From an uncultured bacterium (GTDB lineage Bacteria; Patescibacteriota; CALEFQ01): a stretch of DNA of 13,504 nucleotides. Shown one piece after another: positions 1 to 6,446 of the stretch. Position 1 is the stretch's first letter, and every line of letters begins with the position of its first letter. The DNA lies in assembly GCA_937877125.1 (NCBI GenBank), contig CALEFQ010000108.1:1-13504 (forward strand). Reading direction: 5' to 3'. Made by a program: the position numbers and the translations under genes. The notes beneath the pieces were generated by a model. It saw only the letters and a program-made list of their open reading frames with translations, was not told the DNA's origin and made no database searches.

Positions 1-235
1 CCTGCTGCAATTCCTGGGCGACTACATAAAGCTTGTCGATATCCGCGCCCATCTTCTTGATCGTCTCAACATTGCGCATCACAATCGCGTTCAAGTGGGG
101 GCTCTTTTTGGCGCCGAAAAAAAGCTGAAACCGGTCTTCAAAATCCTTTAAACGGCGGCGTAGCCACAGCGTATGAATCAGCGCGGCGGCAGCCACCGCC
201 AGAGCCGCGATAATCGATATTAGATAAAATTCCAT
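1..235 (-). CDS. DUF4446 family membrane-anchored protein (3' part outside window)
   Basis: The reading frame begins with ATG at 233-235 and runs off the left edge, giving the first 78 residues. An N-terminal hydrophobic helix (about residues 3-21, rich in Ala, Ile and Leu) is followed by a basic stretch (LWLRRRLKDFEDRF) and an amphipathic, probably coiled-coil segment containing LNAIVMRNVETIKKM. This N-in single-helix plus coiled-coil layout matches my recollection of DUF4446 proteins; the diagnostic C-terminal part is not in the window. The family has no proven function. From memory it often lies beside parA/parB in Firmicutes, which would suit the parS sites found to the right. It is divergent from the small membrane protein gene at 359 and has its own predicted promoter. 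The family call is moderate because only half of the protein is visible. Confidence 0.6.
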   Translation of the reverse strand, partial: MEFYLISIIAALAVAAAALIHTLWLRRRLKDFEDRFQLFFGAKKSPHLNAIVMRNVETIKKMGADIDKLYVVAQELQQ

Positions 236-262
236 AACGCTAATTTAGAAGCAGATTTTTTT

Positions 263-291
263 ATCTTAGAAAATATCCGCCAGCTCGTCAA
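263..291 (-). promoter_or_regulatory. Predicted sigma70-type promoter of the DUF4446 gene
   Basis: On the minus strand a -35 TTGACG (286-291) is separated by 17 nt from a -10 TAAGAT (263-268). Transcription would start near 256, leaving a leader of about 20 nt. The -35 is strong and the -10 is weak (4 of 6 consensus bases). Confidence 0.4.
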
Positions 292-311
292 TGAGCACAA
301 CTTGATAAAAT

Positions 312-339
312 TTGCCAAGCGGGATTGATCTGCTAGAAT
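312..339 (+). promoter_or_regulatory. Predicted promoter with extended -10, upstream of the 359 gene
   Basis: TTGCCA (312-317), 16-nt spacer, TAGAAT (334-339), with TGC directly before the -10 as an extended -10. Both hexamers match 5 of 6 consensus bases. The predicted start near 346 leaves only about 13 nt of A/T-rich leader before the ATG, with no SD in it. Confidence 0.5.
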
Positions 340-358
340 GAAAAAGTAAAATAAATTT

Positions 359-676
359 ATGTCAAAAAAATCACGACGCCAGCGCCAGCGCACCAAACAG
401 CGCAATTACGCCCAGGTAAATAACCCTAATCAGGTAATCGCGCCCACGGCCCTATCCCCGACTCCGGCTCCCGCCACAATACCGGCGTCAGTTTCTATAG
501 ACACGCACCAATCCCCTCGGCGGCTACGGGCTCAAAACCAGGATTTGTGGGACGCTCTAATTTTCAGCGGAGCAATATTCGTCAGTTATTTGGTTTTGTA
601 TTATGTCAATCAGCAGACACCCCTACTGGAAAACCTAGGAAGCTTTATTACCCGCCTTTTCGGCGTTAACATCTGA
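359..676 (+). CDS. Small single-pass membrane protein, unknown function
   Basis: A 105-residue protein that I do not recognise. The N-terminus is strongly basic (MSKKSRRQRQRTKQR), followed by a Pro/Ala/Thr-rich linker (about 28-45), one predicted transmembrane helix (about 64-83, WDALIFSGAIFVSYLVLYYV) and a short tail (84-105) that would lie outside the cell by the positive-inside rule. The ATG at 359 is the first start in frame and sits just downstream of a good predicted promoter; there is no SD, as for several other genes here. It is transcribed divergently from DUF4446 and converges on the O-antigen ligase gene, with only 15 nt between the two 3' ends and no obvious terminator. The basic head could bind nucleic acid or phospholipid, but that is a guess. 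Confidence 0.7.
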   Translation: MSKKSRRQRQRTKQRNYAQVNNPNQVIAPTALSPTPAPATIPASVSIDTHQSPRRLRAQNQDLWDALIFSGAIFVSYLVLYYVNQQTPLLENLGSFITRLFGVNI

Positions 677-691
677 TACGCACGATAAGTA

Positions 692-2062
692 TTATAGAGC
701 AAGGATAAGCCCGTATAGAACCGCCGACTGATATACATCAAATATGTAGTGATCATATGTCATTAAAAACACACTGGCTGCAAAAGCGCTGATAATTGTG
801 AATACATACAACACATCAGTATTGCGATAGAAAAATGTTCCACGTGGAACATTTTTTAGTTTTCCAAAAAGGATAATGAACTTAGCCGCAATAATTAACA
901 GCCAGGCCAGCAAACCAAATATGCCCGTTTCCACCAGTATCAGTAAAAAGGCATTATGAATTGGTTGAAACTTCCAGGGTTCGGCGCATATCGACGGCTC
1001 GTCCTTTAGACTGGGCACAAATTGCCTTAAACCCTGTCCAGTGAGCGGTTGGGTGGAAAAGCGGTTCCAGCCCAGCTGATTTAATTCCTGACGAAAACTA
1101 AGCGATAAATCACCATTCGAATCTCCGGTAACCAGTCGGCTCTGTATCATAGGCTTGTAGGCGATAACAGTCGCCACTAGAACCGCCATAGTTATTAGTA
1201 ATGGCAGAATTCGGCGAATATCGAGGCCTACGGCTGACGCGCGTCCAACGCGCCAAATCAGGCACAAGACCACCAAAACTCCCAGGCCCAGGACGAGACC
1301 TAGCCACGCTGTCCGAGAAAAGCACATCACGAGTGCCATAATCTGGACTCCCGCCAGCGAAGATATAATTATCCGCCAAGGAACCGATCGAACACGAGCA
1401 TACAGGAACCCGGCAAAAATCAAGGATATTACCAGAAAATAGCCCAGAACGTTTGGATGCACCTGGGTTCCGTACGCTCTTAGCCATATCTGCCCATCGA
1501 CTACAATTTTAGCCACATTTTGGAGGTGAACCGACAAAACAGATTCACCAAGTAATTTTAATCCTAGTGACTGCTGCAAGAGGAACTGGAAAACAGCGAT
1601 AAAGGCTTGAATCGAAATAGCTATAAACCATATTAGGATCACGGCGAAACGCCTTCTCCAAGTCACAACCATTAAGCTGATATAGGTGATAATCAGTAAA
1701 ATTTCAACCCACCGCCCGAAGCCCAGCAATGAAGCGGGCCATCCAGGATTAGCGAATAGTGAAATCAGGATCGCGACGGTGAAAAGCAAAAGACCAAACA
1801 TTAGCCAGCGACTGCCCATCTTAACGCGAAATCGGCCGCGAAAAATGCGAATTAGCCAGAGCAAAATTGCCACCAGCAGAATAGCGTCCGATACGTATAA
1901 AAATACCGCCGTCCAATGATTAAAAACTTGATCCGAGTAGGGCAGAGCGATTCCCAAAAACTTACCAATATTAAACGGAAGCAGGAAAATAAAAAAGCCA
2001 AACCAGATCAAGTCGGGCTGGTTTGTAATAAGGTTTTTGAGTTTTTTTATAAATTGTTCCAC
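692..2062 (-). CDS. O-antigen ligase/polymerase-family polytopic membrane protein
   Basis: A 456-residue integral membrane protein with about ten to twelve hydrophobic helices. Family hallmarks are visible: a large periplasmic loop near 305-368 with TGQGLRQF (341-348) and the PIHNAFLLILVETG segment containing His369 (367-380), Arg195 in the RAYGTQVHPN motif (195-204), Arg250 in FSRTAW, and a C-terminal DHY...Y helix (437-456). These resemble the Wzy_C domain of O-antigen ligases (WaaL) and polymerases (Wzy), which transfer or polymerise undecaprenyl-linked glycans on the outer face of the membrane; which reaction this one performs cannot be read from sequence. The start is GTG at 2060-2062; a TAG lies three codons upstream in frame, so no longer version exists. 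No SD is seen. The start codon lies inside one parS-like palindrome, and codons 404-410 (NVPRGTF) encode another. Confidence 0.85.
   Translation of the reverse strand: MEQFIKKLKNLITNQPDLIWFGFFIFLLPFNIGKFLGIALPYSDQVFNHWTAVFLYVSDAILLVAILLWLIRIFRGRFRVKMGSRWLMFGLLLFTVAILISLFANPGWPASLLGFGRWVEILLIITYISLMVVTWRRRFAVILIWFIAISIQAFIAVFQFLLQQSLGLKLLGESVLSVHLQNVAKIVVDGQIWLRAYGTQVHPNVLGYFLVISLIFAGFLYARVRSVPWRIIISSLAGVQIMALVMCFSRTAWLGLVLGLGVLVVLCLIWRVGRASAVGLDIRRILPLLITMAVLVATVIAYKPMIQSRLVTGDSNGDLSLSFRQELNQLGWNRFSTQPLTGQGLRQFVPSLKDEPSICAEPWKFQPIHNAFLLILVETGIFGLLAWLLIIAAKFIILFGKLKNVPRGTFFYRNTDVLYVFTIISAFAASVFLMTYDHYIFDVYQSAVLYGLILAL
831..856. promoter_or_regulatory. parS: parS centromere site (ParB binding), intragenic
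   Basis: TGTTCCACGTGGAACA at 836-851 is a perfect 16-bp palindrome, extended by A5/T5 flanks to a perfect 26-bp palindrome (831-856). It closely matches the conserved bacterial parS consensus (TGTTTCACGTGAAACA; pseudomonads use the TTCC...GGAA form). It lies within the coding part of the O-antigen ligase-family gene and is read there as NVPRGTF. Confidence 0.8.
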
Positions 2063-2070
2063 GTGGAACT
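2055..2070. promoter_or_regulatory. parS: parS centromere site overlapping a GTG start codon
   Basis: TGTTCCACGTGGAACT matches the 836-851 site at 15 of 16 positions and contains the perfect 14-bp palindrome GTTCCACGTGGAAC. The GTG start codon of the O-antigen ligase-family gene (2060-2062 on the minus strand) is in its centre, so ParB binding would cover the translation start region of that gene. Confidence 0.75.
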
Positions 2071-2182
2071 ATTAATACACAATATATGTATACTGGAAAT
2101 ATTCCCATTATTGTAGTAGGGTAGGTCCAGGGAAATTCTTGTCATCTTACCTTATTTAAACCAAGCGCTCAACTGGCACCAG

Positions 2183-2210
2183 TGGACGCAAAATTTTTTT
2201 TGTATATTAT
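2183..2210 (+). promoter_or_regulatory. Predicted tRNA promoter
   Basis: TGGACG (2183-2188), 16-nt spacer, TATTAT (2205-2210). Transcription would begin 1-2 nt before the mature tRNA 5' end at 2218. Confidence 0.35.
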
Positions 2211-2217
2211 TCCCAAT

Positions 2218-2294
2218 GCCCTTGTAGCTTAACTGGATAAAGCAGTCCCGTCCTAAGGGAAAGACTGTAGGTTCAACTCCTACCAAGGGCACCA
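2218..2294 (+). tRNA. trnR-CCU: tRNA-Arg (anticodon CCU), CCA encoded
   Basis: A full cloverleaf can be drawn: acceptor GCCCTTG (2218-2224) pairs perfectly with CAAGGGC (2284-2290); D-arm 2227-2243; anticodon stem 2245-2249/2257-2261 with a G-A mismatch at its outer end; 7-nt loop GTCCTAA with anticodon CCT at 2252-2254; 5-nt variable loop; T-arm GTAGG-TTCAACT-CCTAC (2267-2283). The discriminator is A (2291) and CCA is encoded at 2292-2294. The tRNA reads AGG codons. The roughly 150 nt after it hold no gene that I can see. Confidence 0.95.
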
Positions 2295-2443
2295 TCTTTG
2301 ATCAGTTCACCAGGACCACTTTCACAATAAAAAAATTTCCACCCCGGGAGGCTACCAGTTGATGCAACCTGGCAACAACTCAGGTTTCGACAAGTTCCAC
2401 GGGGACCGATCAGTACAATAACTAAATACTTAACGACTATAAC

Positions 2444-2469
2444 AAAAATCAGCCGGTTGGCTGATTTTT
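2444..2469. terminator. Bidirectional intrinsic terminator
   Basis: An 11-bp perfect stem (2444-2454 with 2459-2469, core AATCAGCC/GGCTGATT) and a GGTT loop. It ends in a T-run in both directions. It sits 5 nt beyond the stop of the CCA-adding enzyme gene and also faces the tRNA gene, so it can serve both. Confidence 0.75.
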
Positions 2470-2474
2470 ATTTC

Positions 2475-4070
2475 CTAGATTAAGCGACGCAATTTTGCCA
2501 CGGCCTGATTTCCGGTGGGATCAGTTGCCAATTCCGACTTGGTGGCATCATGGATCTGCTGCCGGTCATAATTTTGCTCGTCTCGCAATCTTTCCGCGAG
2601 TTTGATTAATTCGCCAATATTTTTTCCACTTTCTTTTCGGCAGCCCCAGGCCAACCAATCCTGACCGCGCGTAAGCAGAGCCGGTCGATCATGTTTCACG
2701 CCCAGGCTTTCTGCTCGTTCGAGCAACCACCGCCCTAATATAAACTGGCCGGTCTCGGAGAAATCATTTTCGCGACGTTGGTCGAGCGGCACGCCGCAGC
2801 CGCGCTGATCCGCTTCTCCAACCCAAATCAATTCTTGGATGCTGGCCGGTGCGGTCCGTATTGCCAACCGGCGAATTGCCCCGTCACTTATTTTTTCCTT
2901 TTCCTTGGCCATGTTGACCGGCCACATATGCTCCGCCACTAATGGTAGGACTTTTTTTGTGAAGTCTTTTTTACTGGAAAGCTTTTTTAAAAATTCTTCG
3001 GTTATTTTAAGACCACTCTGCTCATGCCCGTATGCGACGAATTTTCCGTCTTTTTTAACCGTGCTCGAAGCTTTTCCTAGATCGTGGCATAGTGCCGCGT
3101 ACATCAGCGGCGCCGCTTGTTCCTCCGTTAATTTTTCCCGCCGGATGATCTGTGCCATCTCGTCAACCGTCATCTTGGTATGAATCCAAACATCTCCTTC
3201 GGGGTGCCATTCCGGATTCTGCGGCAATGAAGACAGAATTTCCAGCTCCGGATAAAACACCTTGAACAATCCGATTTTTTTCCCGGCTTCGAGGCCAAGC
3301 GAGGGTCGTTCACTTTTGAGTAAAAGTTTATTCCATTCTTCCAGGAGCCGCTCGCGCGGCAAAGTTTTAACGCTGTCGAGGTTGTCTTGGCAGGCCTTCA
3401 GACTGGCTGATTCCAGCGTCAGCGCAAAACGCCCCACAAATTGCATCGCTCGCAAAATACGCAGTGGATCTTCGCCGAATTTTTCCGGGTCAGTTACCCT
3501 CAGACAGTGTTGTTTGATATCTTCCCGTCCGCCCCAGGGATCATAAATTTGGCCAGTTAGCGGATCCGCGCTAATAGAGTTCATCGTGAAATCCCGCCGC
3601 CGGGCGGCTTCCGAGATGCTTAGATCAGGGTCAAATTCGGCCTGAAAACCCCGATGCCCCGTGCCGACTTTAGAATCGCGACGGGGCGGGGCGACATCGA
3701 TATCTAGACCGTTACCGACCACAATCTTCATTACCCCGAAAGCTTTGCCCACTTCATTAGTTTTGCGTCCGCGGCCAATTACCTCCCGAAATTTTTCCCG
3801 GGGCAACCCATATATTTCCAGATCGATATCTTTGGATGTTTTCCCGAAAAAATAATCACGAACGAAACCGCCGACAATCAACGCTCGTCCGCCCGCCGCC
3901 CGCACATCGTTCGCGACTCGCACTGCCTGACGATAAGTCTCGGCTAATTGCGCTTCGCCTTTTTCTTGCAGTGACTGAATAAATTCCGCCGGCGTCAACC
4001 AATAATCGGCCATATTTAAAGCCTTCTGATCGATCCGTTCCGCCGTAAAATTTTGTTTTTCGGGATTCAT
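2475..4070 (-). CDS. cca: CCA-adding tRNA nucleotidyltransferase with HD domain
   Basis: A 531-residue enzyme that adds or repairs the 3' CCA of tRNAs from CTP and ATP in the cytoplasm. Class II nucleotidyltransferase motifs are clear: GGFVRD (67-72), the metal-binding DID (81-83), a third acidic strand LDIDVA (122-127), RRRDFTMNSI (157-166), DPWGG (177-181) and DPLRILRAMQF (201-211). A C-terminal HD phosphohydrolase domain follows, with His297, His329-Asp330 (LCHDLGKAS) and His349, as in HD-bearing Cca proteins such as that of E. coli. The ATG at 4070 gives a 20-residue extension before another Met (MADYWL) that could be the true start; neither has a strong SD. The gene lies 12 nt downstream of the TrmB-family gene and is probably cotranscribed with it. 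Poly(A) polymerase is the alternative for this family, but the HD domain favours Cca. Confidence 0.93.
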   Translation of the reverse strand: MNPEKQNFTAERIDQKALNMADYWLTPAEFIQSLQEKGEAQLAETYRQAVRVANDVRAAGGRALIVGGFVRDYFFGKTSKDIDLEIYGLPREKFREVIGRGRKTNEVGKAFGVMKIVVGNGLDIDVAPPRRDSKVGTGHRGFQAEFDPDLSISEAARRRDFTMNSISADPLTGQIYDPWGGREDIKQHCLRVTDPEKFGEDPLRILRAMQFVGRFALTLESASLKACQDNLDSVKTLPRERLLEEWNKLLLKSERPSLGLEAGKKIGLFKVFYPELEILSSLPQNPEWHPEGDVWIHTKMTVDEMAQIIRREKLTEEQAAPLMYAALCHDLGKASSTVKKDGKFVAYGHEQSGLKITEEFLKKLSSKKDFTKKVLPLVAEHMWPVNMAKEKEKISDGAIRRLAIRTAPASIQELIWVGEADQRGCGVPLDQRRENDFSETGQFILGRWLLERAESLGVKHDRPALLTRGQDWLAWGCRKESGKNIGELIKLAERLRDEQNYDRQQIHDATKSELATDPTGNQAVAKLRRLI

Positions 4071-4082
4071 AGCGACAGGGAC

Positions 4083-4931
4083 TTACTCAACTAGGTAACG
4101 GGAAAAACCAGGACGAGCCCTGGCCGGGACTTGAGCCAGAAGCTTGGCCTGCTCCGGCTGACTAAAATGCCAGAGCATATCAAAAACTGTTTGAAACGTT
4201 TGAGCAATATCGGCATTCTCGATAATAGTGGTCATTACCGTCTCGCGCAGCGAAGAGAGAGAAATTTTTCCTCCCCAGATTATAATTTGGGAACGGAGAC
4301 GAAACTTTTCCGGCGGCAAAATGCGATTTTCAATATTACGACTGCGGCAATAATTGAGATAAACCTGGTCAAGCGAGGGAAAAAGGGAAATTAACGCCCG
4401 CGTTTTAAGACCGGCCCGATACTGACGACCGATCGATCGATTAATCAACCGGTTAAGCGCGGGATTATCGCGATCTGATTCGGCGGCAAAAATCGATAAG
4501 TCCGCCTTGTCGTGCAAAATCTCGTCATAAATAGTTTTAAGACCGCTCAAACCGGCTAAATGACGAATAAAAGGCTGGCTAGTCGACAAGGTGAAGAGGG
4601 AAGCCAGCTGGGGAAGTAACGCCTGCAAGTTTTTTTGTTGCAGACGTATTTTTTGCTCCTGTTCATTAAAAAGTTCCTGCAGGCGCCAGGGAGATTCTAC
4701 CTGGAAGATATCTTTGTTTTTTTGCCGGGTCTTCTTGATCAGACCCTGGGCCACCAGACGGTCCAAAATATAGTGTAAATCGCCCCGCTTATAACCGGTC
4801 AAATCGATCAATGTCCCGGCCGTAAGACGCCCTAAATTTAGCAGGTATAAGTAAACTTCAGCTGACTTTTGACTAAGGCCCAACTGCTCCAAGGCGACTA
4901 AGTATTGTTGGTTTTGGGGAGTTTTCATCAT
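4083..4931 (-). CDS. TrmB-family transcriptional regulator
   Basis: A 282-residue protein. Residues about 12-75 form a winged helix-turn-helix of the TrmB type (LGLSQKSAEVYLYLLNLGRLTAGTL, then GYKRGDLHYILDRLVAQGLI as recognition helix and wing). A Gln/Leu-rich helix (about 83-112) follows, probably the dimerisation coiled coil, and then a domain (about 120-265) resembling the TrmB C-terminal effector region. TrmB proteins were first described in archaea as sugar-responsive regulators; many divergent members occur in uncultivated bacteria with unknown ligands. Two ATGs stand side by side (4931 and 4928); the first begins about where transcription is predicted to start, so the mRNA is probably leaderless. 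The gene leads an operon with cca and is divergent from the folded leader and orphan gene at 5286, which makes that gene a possible target. Confidence 0.8.
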   Translation of the reverse strand: MMKTPQNQQYLVALEQLGLSQKSAEVYLYLLNLGRLTAGTLIDLTGYKRGDLHYILDRLVAQGLIKKTRQKNKDIFQVESPWRLQELFNEQEQKIRLQQKNLQALLPQLASLFTLSTSQPFIRHLAGLSGLKTIYDEILHDKADLSIFAAESDRDNPALNRLINRSIGRQYRAGLKTRALISLFPSLDQVYLNYCRSRNIENRILPPEKFRLRSQIIIWGGKISLSSLRETVMTTIIENADIAQTFQTVFDMLWHFSQPEQAKLLAQVPARARPGFSRYLVE

Positions 4932-4937
4932 ACAGAC

Positions 4938-4965
4938 AGTATAACAGAAACAATATTAATATCAA
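4938..4965 (-). promoter_or_regulatory. Predicted promoter of the TrmB-cca operon (leaderless)
   Basis: On the minus strand TTGATA (4960-4965), 16-nt spacer, TATACT (4938-4943); each hexamer matches 5 of 6 consensus bases. The first ATG begins 6 nt after the -10, so transcription should start at or within a base or two of the start codon. The -35 lies in an AT-rich stretch with dyad character (ATATTA...TATTAATAT) that could be an operator. Confidence 0.6.
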
Positions 4966-5045
4966 CTAATATAGGTCACTTTGTAAAAAAACTACATGCC
5001 AATTATCATCTTAAAATAAGGGTTTTTCGTAGTTTTTGATTCTTT

Positions 5046-5088
5046 TTGTCAAGAAATACTTGACAATATTTTACAGTATGTATATACT
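5046..5088 (+). promoter_or_regulatory. Strong promoter with overlapping inverted-repeat operator
   Basis: TTGACA (5060-5065), 17-nt spacer, TATACT (5083-5088) is near-consensus. The -35 forms the right half of a perfect inverted repeat, TTGTCAAG-N5-CTTGACAA (5046-5066), a plausible repressor site. Predicted transcription start is near 5095. The same TGTCAA...TTGACA theme recurs at 12060 and 12749. Confidence 0.65.
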
Positions 5089-5094
5089 GCCACG

Positions 5095-5285
5095 TTACGG
5101 AATATACGATTGATCCTTGACTGGTACCAGCCTACTGGCGGGTCGGCCCTTGATTGTCGAGTAAAATCTGACAATTACGCTCGAATATATCAAGGGCTCT
5201 GGTACCATGGCCTCCCTTTTCCGCGTCGCCGCGACCAGAGATATCTCGCGGCGCGGGAATACTTTTCCAGGAGGGAGGTGAAAAG
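5095..5285 (+). ncRNA. Candidate cis-regulatory leader RNA with SD sequestration
   Basis: About 190 nt lie between the predicted transcription start and the ATG at 5286. Helices found by eye: P1 TGGTACCAG (5122-5130) with CTGGTACCA (5199-5207), 9 bp; inside it P2 GCCCTTGAT (5146-5154) with ATCAAGGGC (5189-5197), continued by CGAG/CTCG (5158-5161/5180-5183); P3 CCTCCC (5211-5216) with GGGAGG (5273-5278), which is the SD itself; inside P3, P4 CGCCGCGA (5227-5234) with TCGCGGCG (5246-5253), extended by TTCC/GGAA. Pairing at P3 would hide the ribosome-binding site, as in translational riboswitches or protein-bound leaders. I do not recognise any known riboswitch class. No folding program was run. 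Confidence 0.55.
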
Positions 5286-5651
5286 ATGACCCGCCAAACG
5301 CTGATTGTTACGTCTGAAACCTCGGCCCAAGAGGTGGCTGAGTTCCTGGCCAACCGGGCGATTCCGCTTGAGGTGGCCGGCTCGAAGGTCTACGACTTCA
5401 ACAATAATCCGTTCGATCCAGAACGGTTTGAGAAGTCCGGACTGCCGACCGGTACCTATATCATCCCGTTTTCAATGTCAGATATCTGGGGTGATATCAT
5501 CCAGTTGCTGCCGCCAAAAATCGCCGCACTGCCTCGTTTGCGGTTCAATCCGCGAGCCGAGAGCGGGGGATACACAATATCCCGCTCGCTCATCCCGGTT
5601 GATCCGCCGATCGAACGGCAACTGCGTGCTGAGCTCGCCCAGCACTTCTAA
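5286..5651 (+). CDS. Orphan 121-aa soluble protein, unknown function
   Basis: I do not recognise this protein. It has no signal peptide or membrane helix. The N-terminal 35 residues (TLIVTSETSAQEVAEFLANRAIPLEVAG) suggest a small beta-alpha unit, and the rest includes FDPERFEKSGLPTGTYIIPFSMSDIWGDIIQLLPPKIAAL and a C-terminal helix. The start is secure: GGAGGTGA (5274-5281) is a perfect SD 7 nt before the ATG, in contrast to the SD-poor housekeeping genes of this window. It is preceded by a strong promoter and a folded leader, so expression is probably controlled at both transcription and translation. Overlapping frames on both strands are open but lack comparable signals. Codons look more GC-rich than in the neighbouring genes, which could indicate transfer or strong expression. 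Confidence 0.7.
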   Translation: MTRQTLIVTSETSAQEVAEFLANRAIPLEVAGSKVYDFNNNPFDPERFEKSGLPTGTYIIPFSMSDIWGDIIQLLPPKIAALPRLRFNPRAESGGYTISRSLIPVDPPIERQLRAELAQHF

Positions 5652-5681
5652 CCGTGAAACCGGAACGAATTTAACTTAGGT

Positions 5682-5746
5682 GGCTGTTGATCCCGCAACA
5701 GCCCCCACACTCAAGATTTTGATTCTCAAAATCTTGAGTGTGGGGG
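5682..5746. repeat. Two abutting hairpins, one with a perfect 21-bp stem
   Basis: GGCTGTTG (5682-5689) pairs with CAACAGCC (5696-5703). It overlaps by two bases the next stem, a perfect 21-bp inverted repeat (5702-5722 with 5726-5746) closed by a TTC loop. The long stem starts with five C, ends with five G, and is not followed by a T-run, so it is not a standard intrinsic terminator. It follows the stop of the 5286 gene by about 50 nt and may be a 3'-end or processing structure. Confidence 0.7.
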
Positions 5747-5833
5747 GAGCAGGTATAGCCTTTCCTCGCGTGTGCCCTGGCGGCGGTCTGGGGAGCCAGG
5801 CTTAACGCCGTCATCACCAGGGAGGTCGGCCTT

Positions 5834-5986
5834 ATGGCTGGCGGACCGGGGATCACAGATCCCTCATCCCCCCACTTCCTTTTGCATATAACGGTGCGCC
5901 GTAACTGCCTGAGTTTCCTTCTGTTGGTAGTCCCGCAGGGAGCCGAATGGTTGGAATCCGGTCTGGGACCCTCGGGCCCGTTCTGA
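5834..5986 (+). CDS. Possible small protein (50 aa), weakly supported
   Basis: An ATG at 5834 follows an SD-like GGGAGGT (about 8 nt spacing) and opens a frame of 50 codons ending in TGA. The product begins MAGGPGITDPSSPHFLL and has a hydrophobic middle (LSFLLLVV). It overlaps hairpins of the structured region and contains many Gly, Pro and Ser residues as expected of a chance frame, so I give it low weight. Confidence 0.15.
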   Translation: MAGGPGITDPSSPHFLLHITVRRNCLSFLLLVVPQGAEWLESGLGPSGPF

Positions 5987-6007
5987 AAGGAGAGGCAACT
6001 GTGCCTC

Positions 6008-6043
6008 GGGCAAAATGACTTCAAAATCATTTTGCCCTTTCTT
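6008..6043 (+). terminator. Terminator-like hairpin within the structured region
   Basis: GGGCAAAATGA (6008-6018) pairs with TCATTTTGCCC (6027-6037) around an 8-nt loop and is followed by TTTCTT. It directly abuts a smaller hairpin, GAGGCA/TGCCTC (5992-6007). Confidence 0.4.
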
Positions 6044-6392
6044 CTCTGCCGCCAATAAATTGGCTTCGGAGACGAGTGCCGAGATTTAAGTAATCGTAGT
6101 TTTGCAATGACAAGACTAAAAGGTCGGGGTTCGCTGGCGAAGCCAGACAAACCTTGTCCCCGATTCGAAAGCTTAATTGCTCGGAGATAACCCTCAGGCT
6201 ACCTTGGCCTGGGTCATGGAGCTTTTCTCGAGCTAGAGGACGCGGTGTGGGGTTTGCCGTAAATCTCGGATTCCGTTAAAAAGAAGCCTTTGGCTGACGG
6301 TTATCAGGAAAGCACGCGTCGTGCTGAAAAAATCTGGGAAGAGAGAAGAACCGGCCACTTCTTCTAAAAAATATTCTGGCCACACAATTCAG

Positions 6393-6446
6393 GGCAAAGC
6401 TATAGCACTTTGCCCCTTCATCTTTCAACCGAGACGGTTCGGATGA
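6393..6446 (+). other. Tandem hairpins just upstream of the 6481 gene
   Basis: GGGCAAAG/CTTTGCCC (6393-6416, 8-nt loop) is followed by TTCATC/GATGAA (6418-6423/6441-6446) enclosing AACCG-AGA-CGGTT. They end 20-25 nt before the SD of the 6481 gene and could influence its translation or mark an RNA processing site. Confidence 0.45.

Noticed and set aside
6001..6090. Two tiny GTG frames (GTG at about 6001 and 6076) that read as MPR-x-K pentapeptides
   Set aside because: Both follow purine-rich stretches, but five codons are too short to separate from chance.
5671..6150. Long minus-strand frame (159 aa) across the hairpin region
   Set aside because: No SD at its start, composition rich in Arg, Pro, Ser and Cys as in chance frames, and it crosses the perfect 21-bp inverted repeat.
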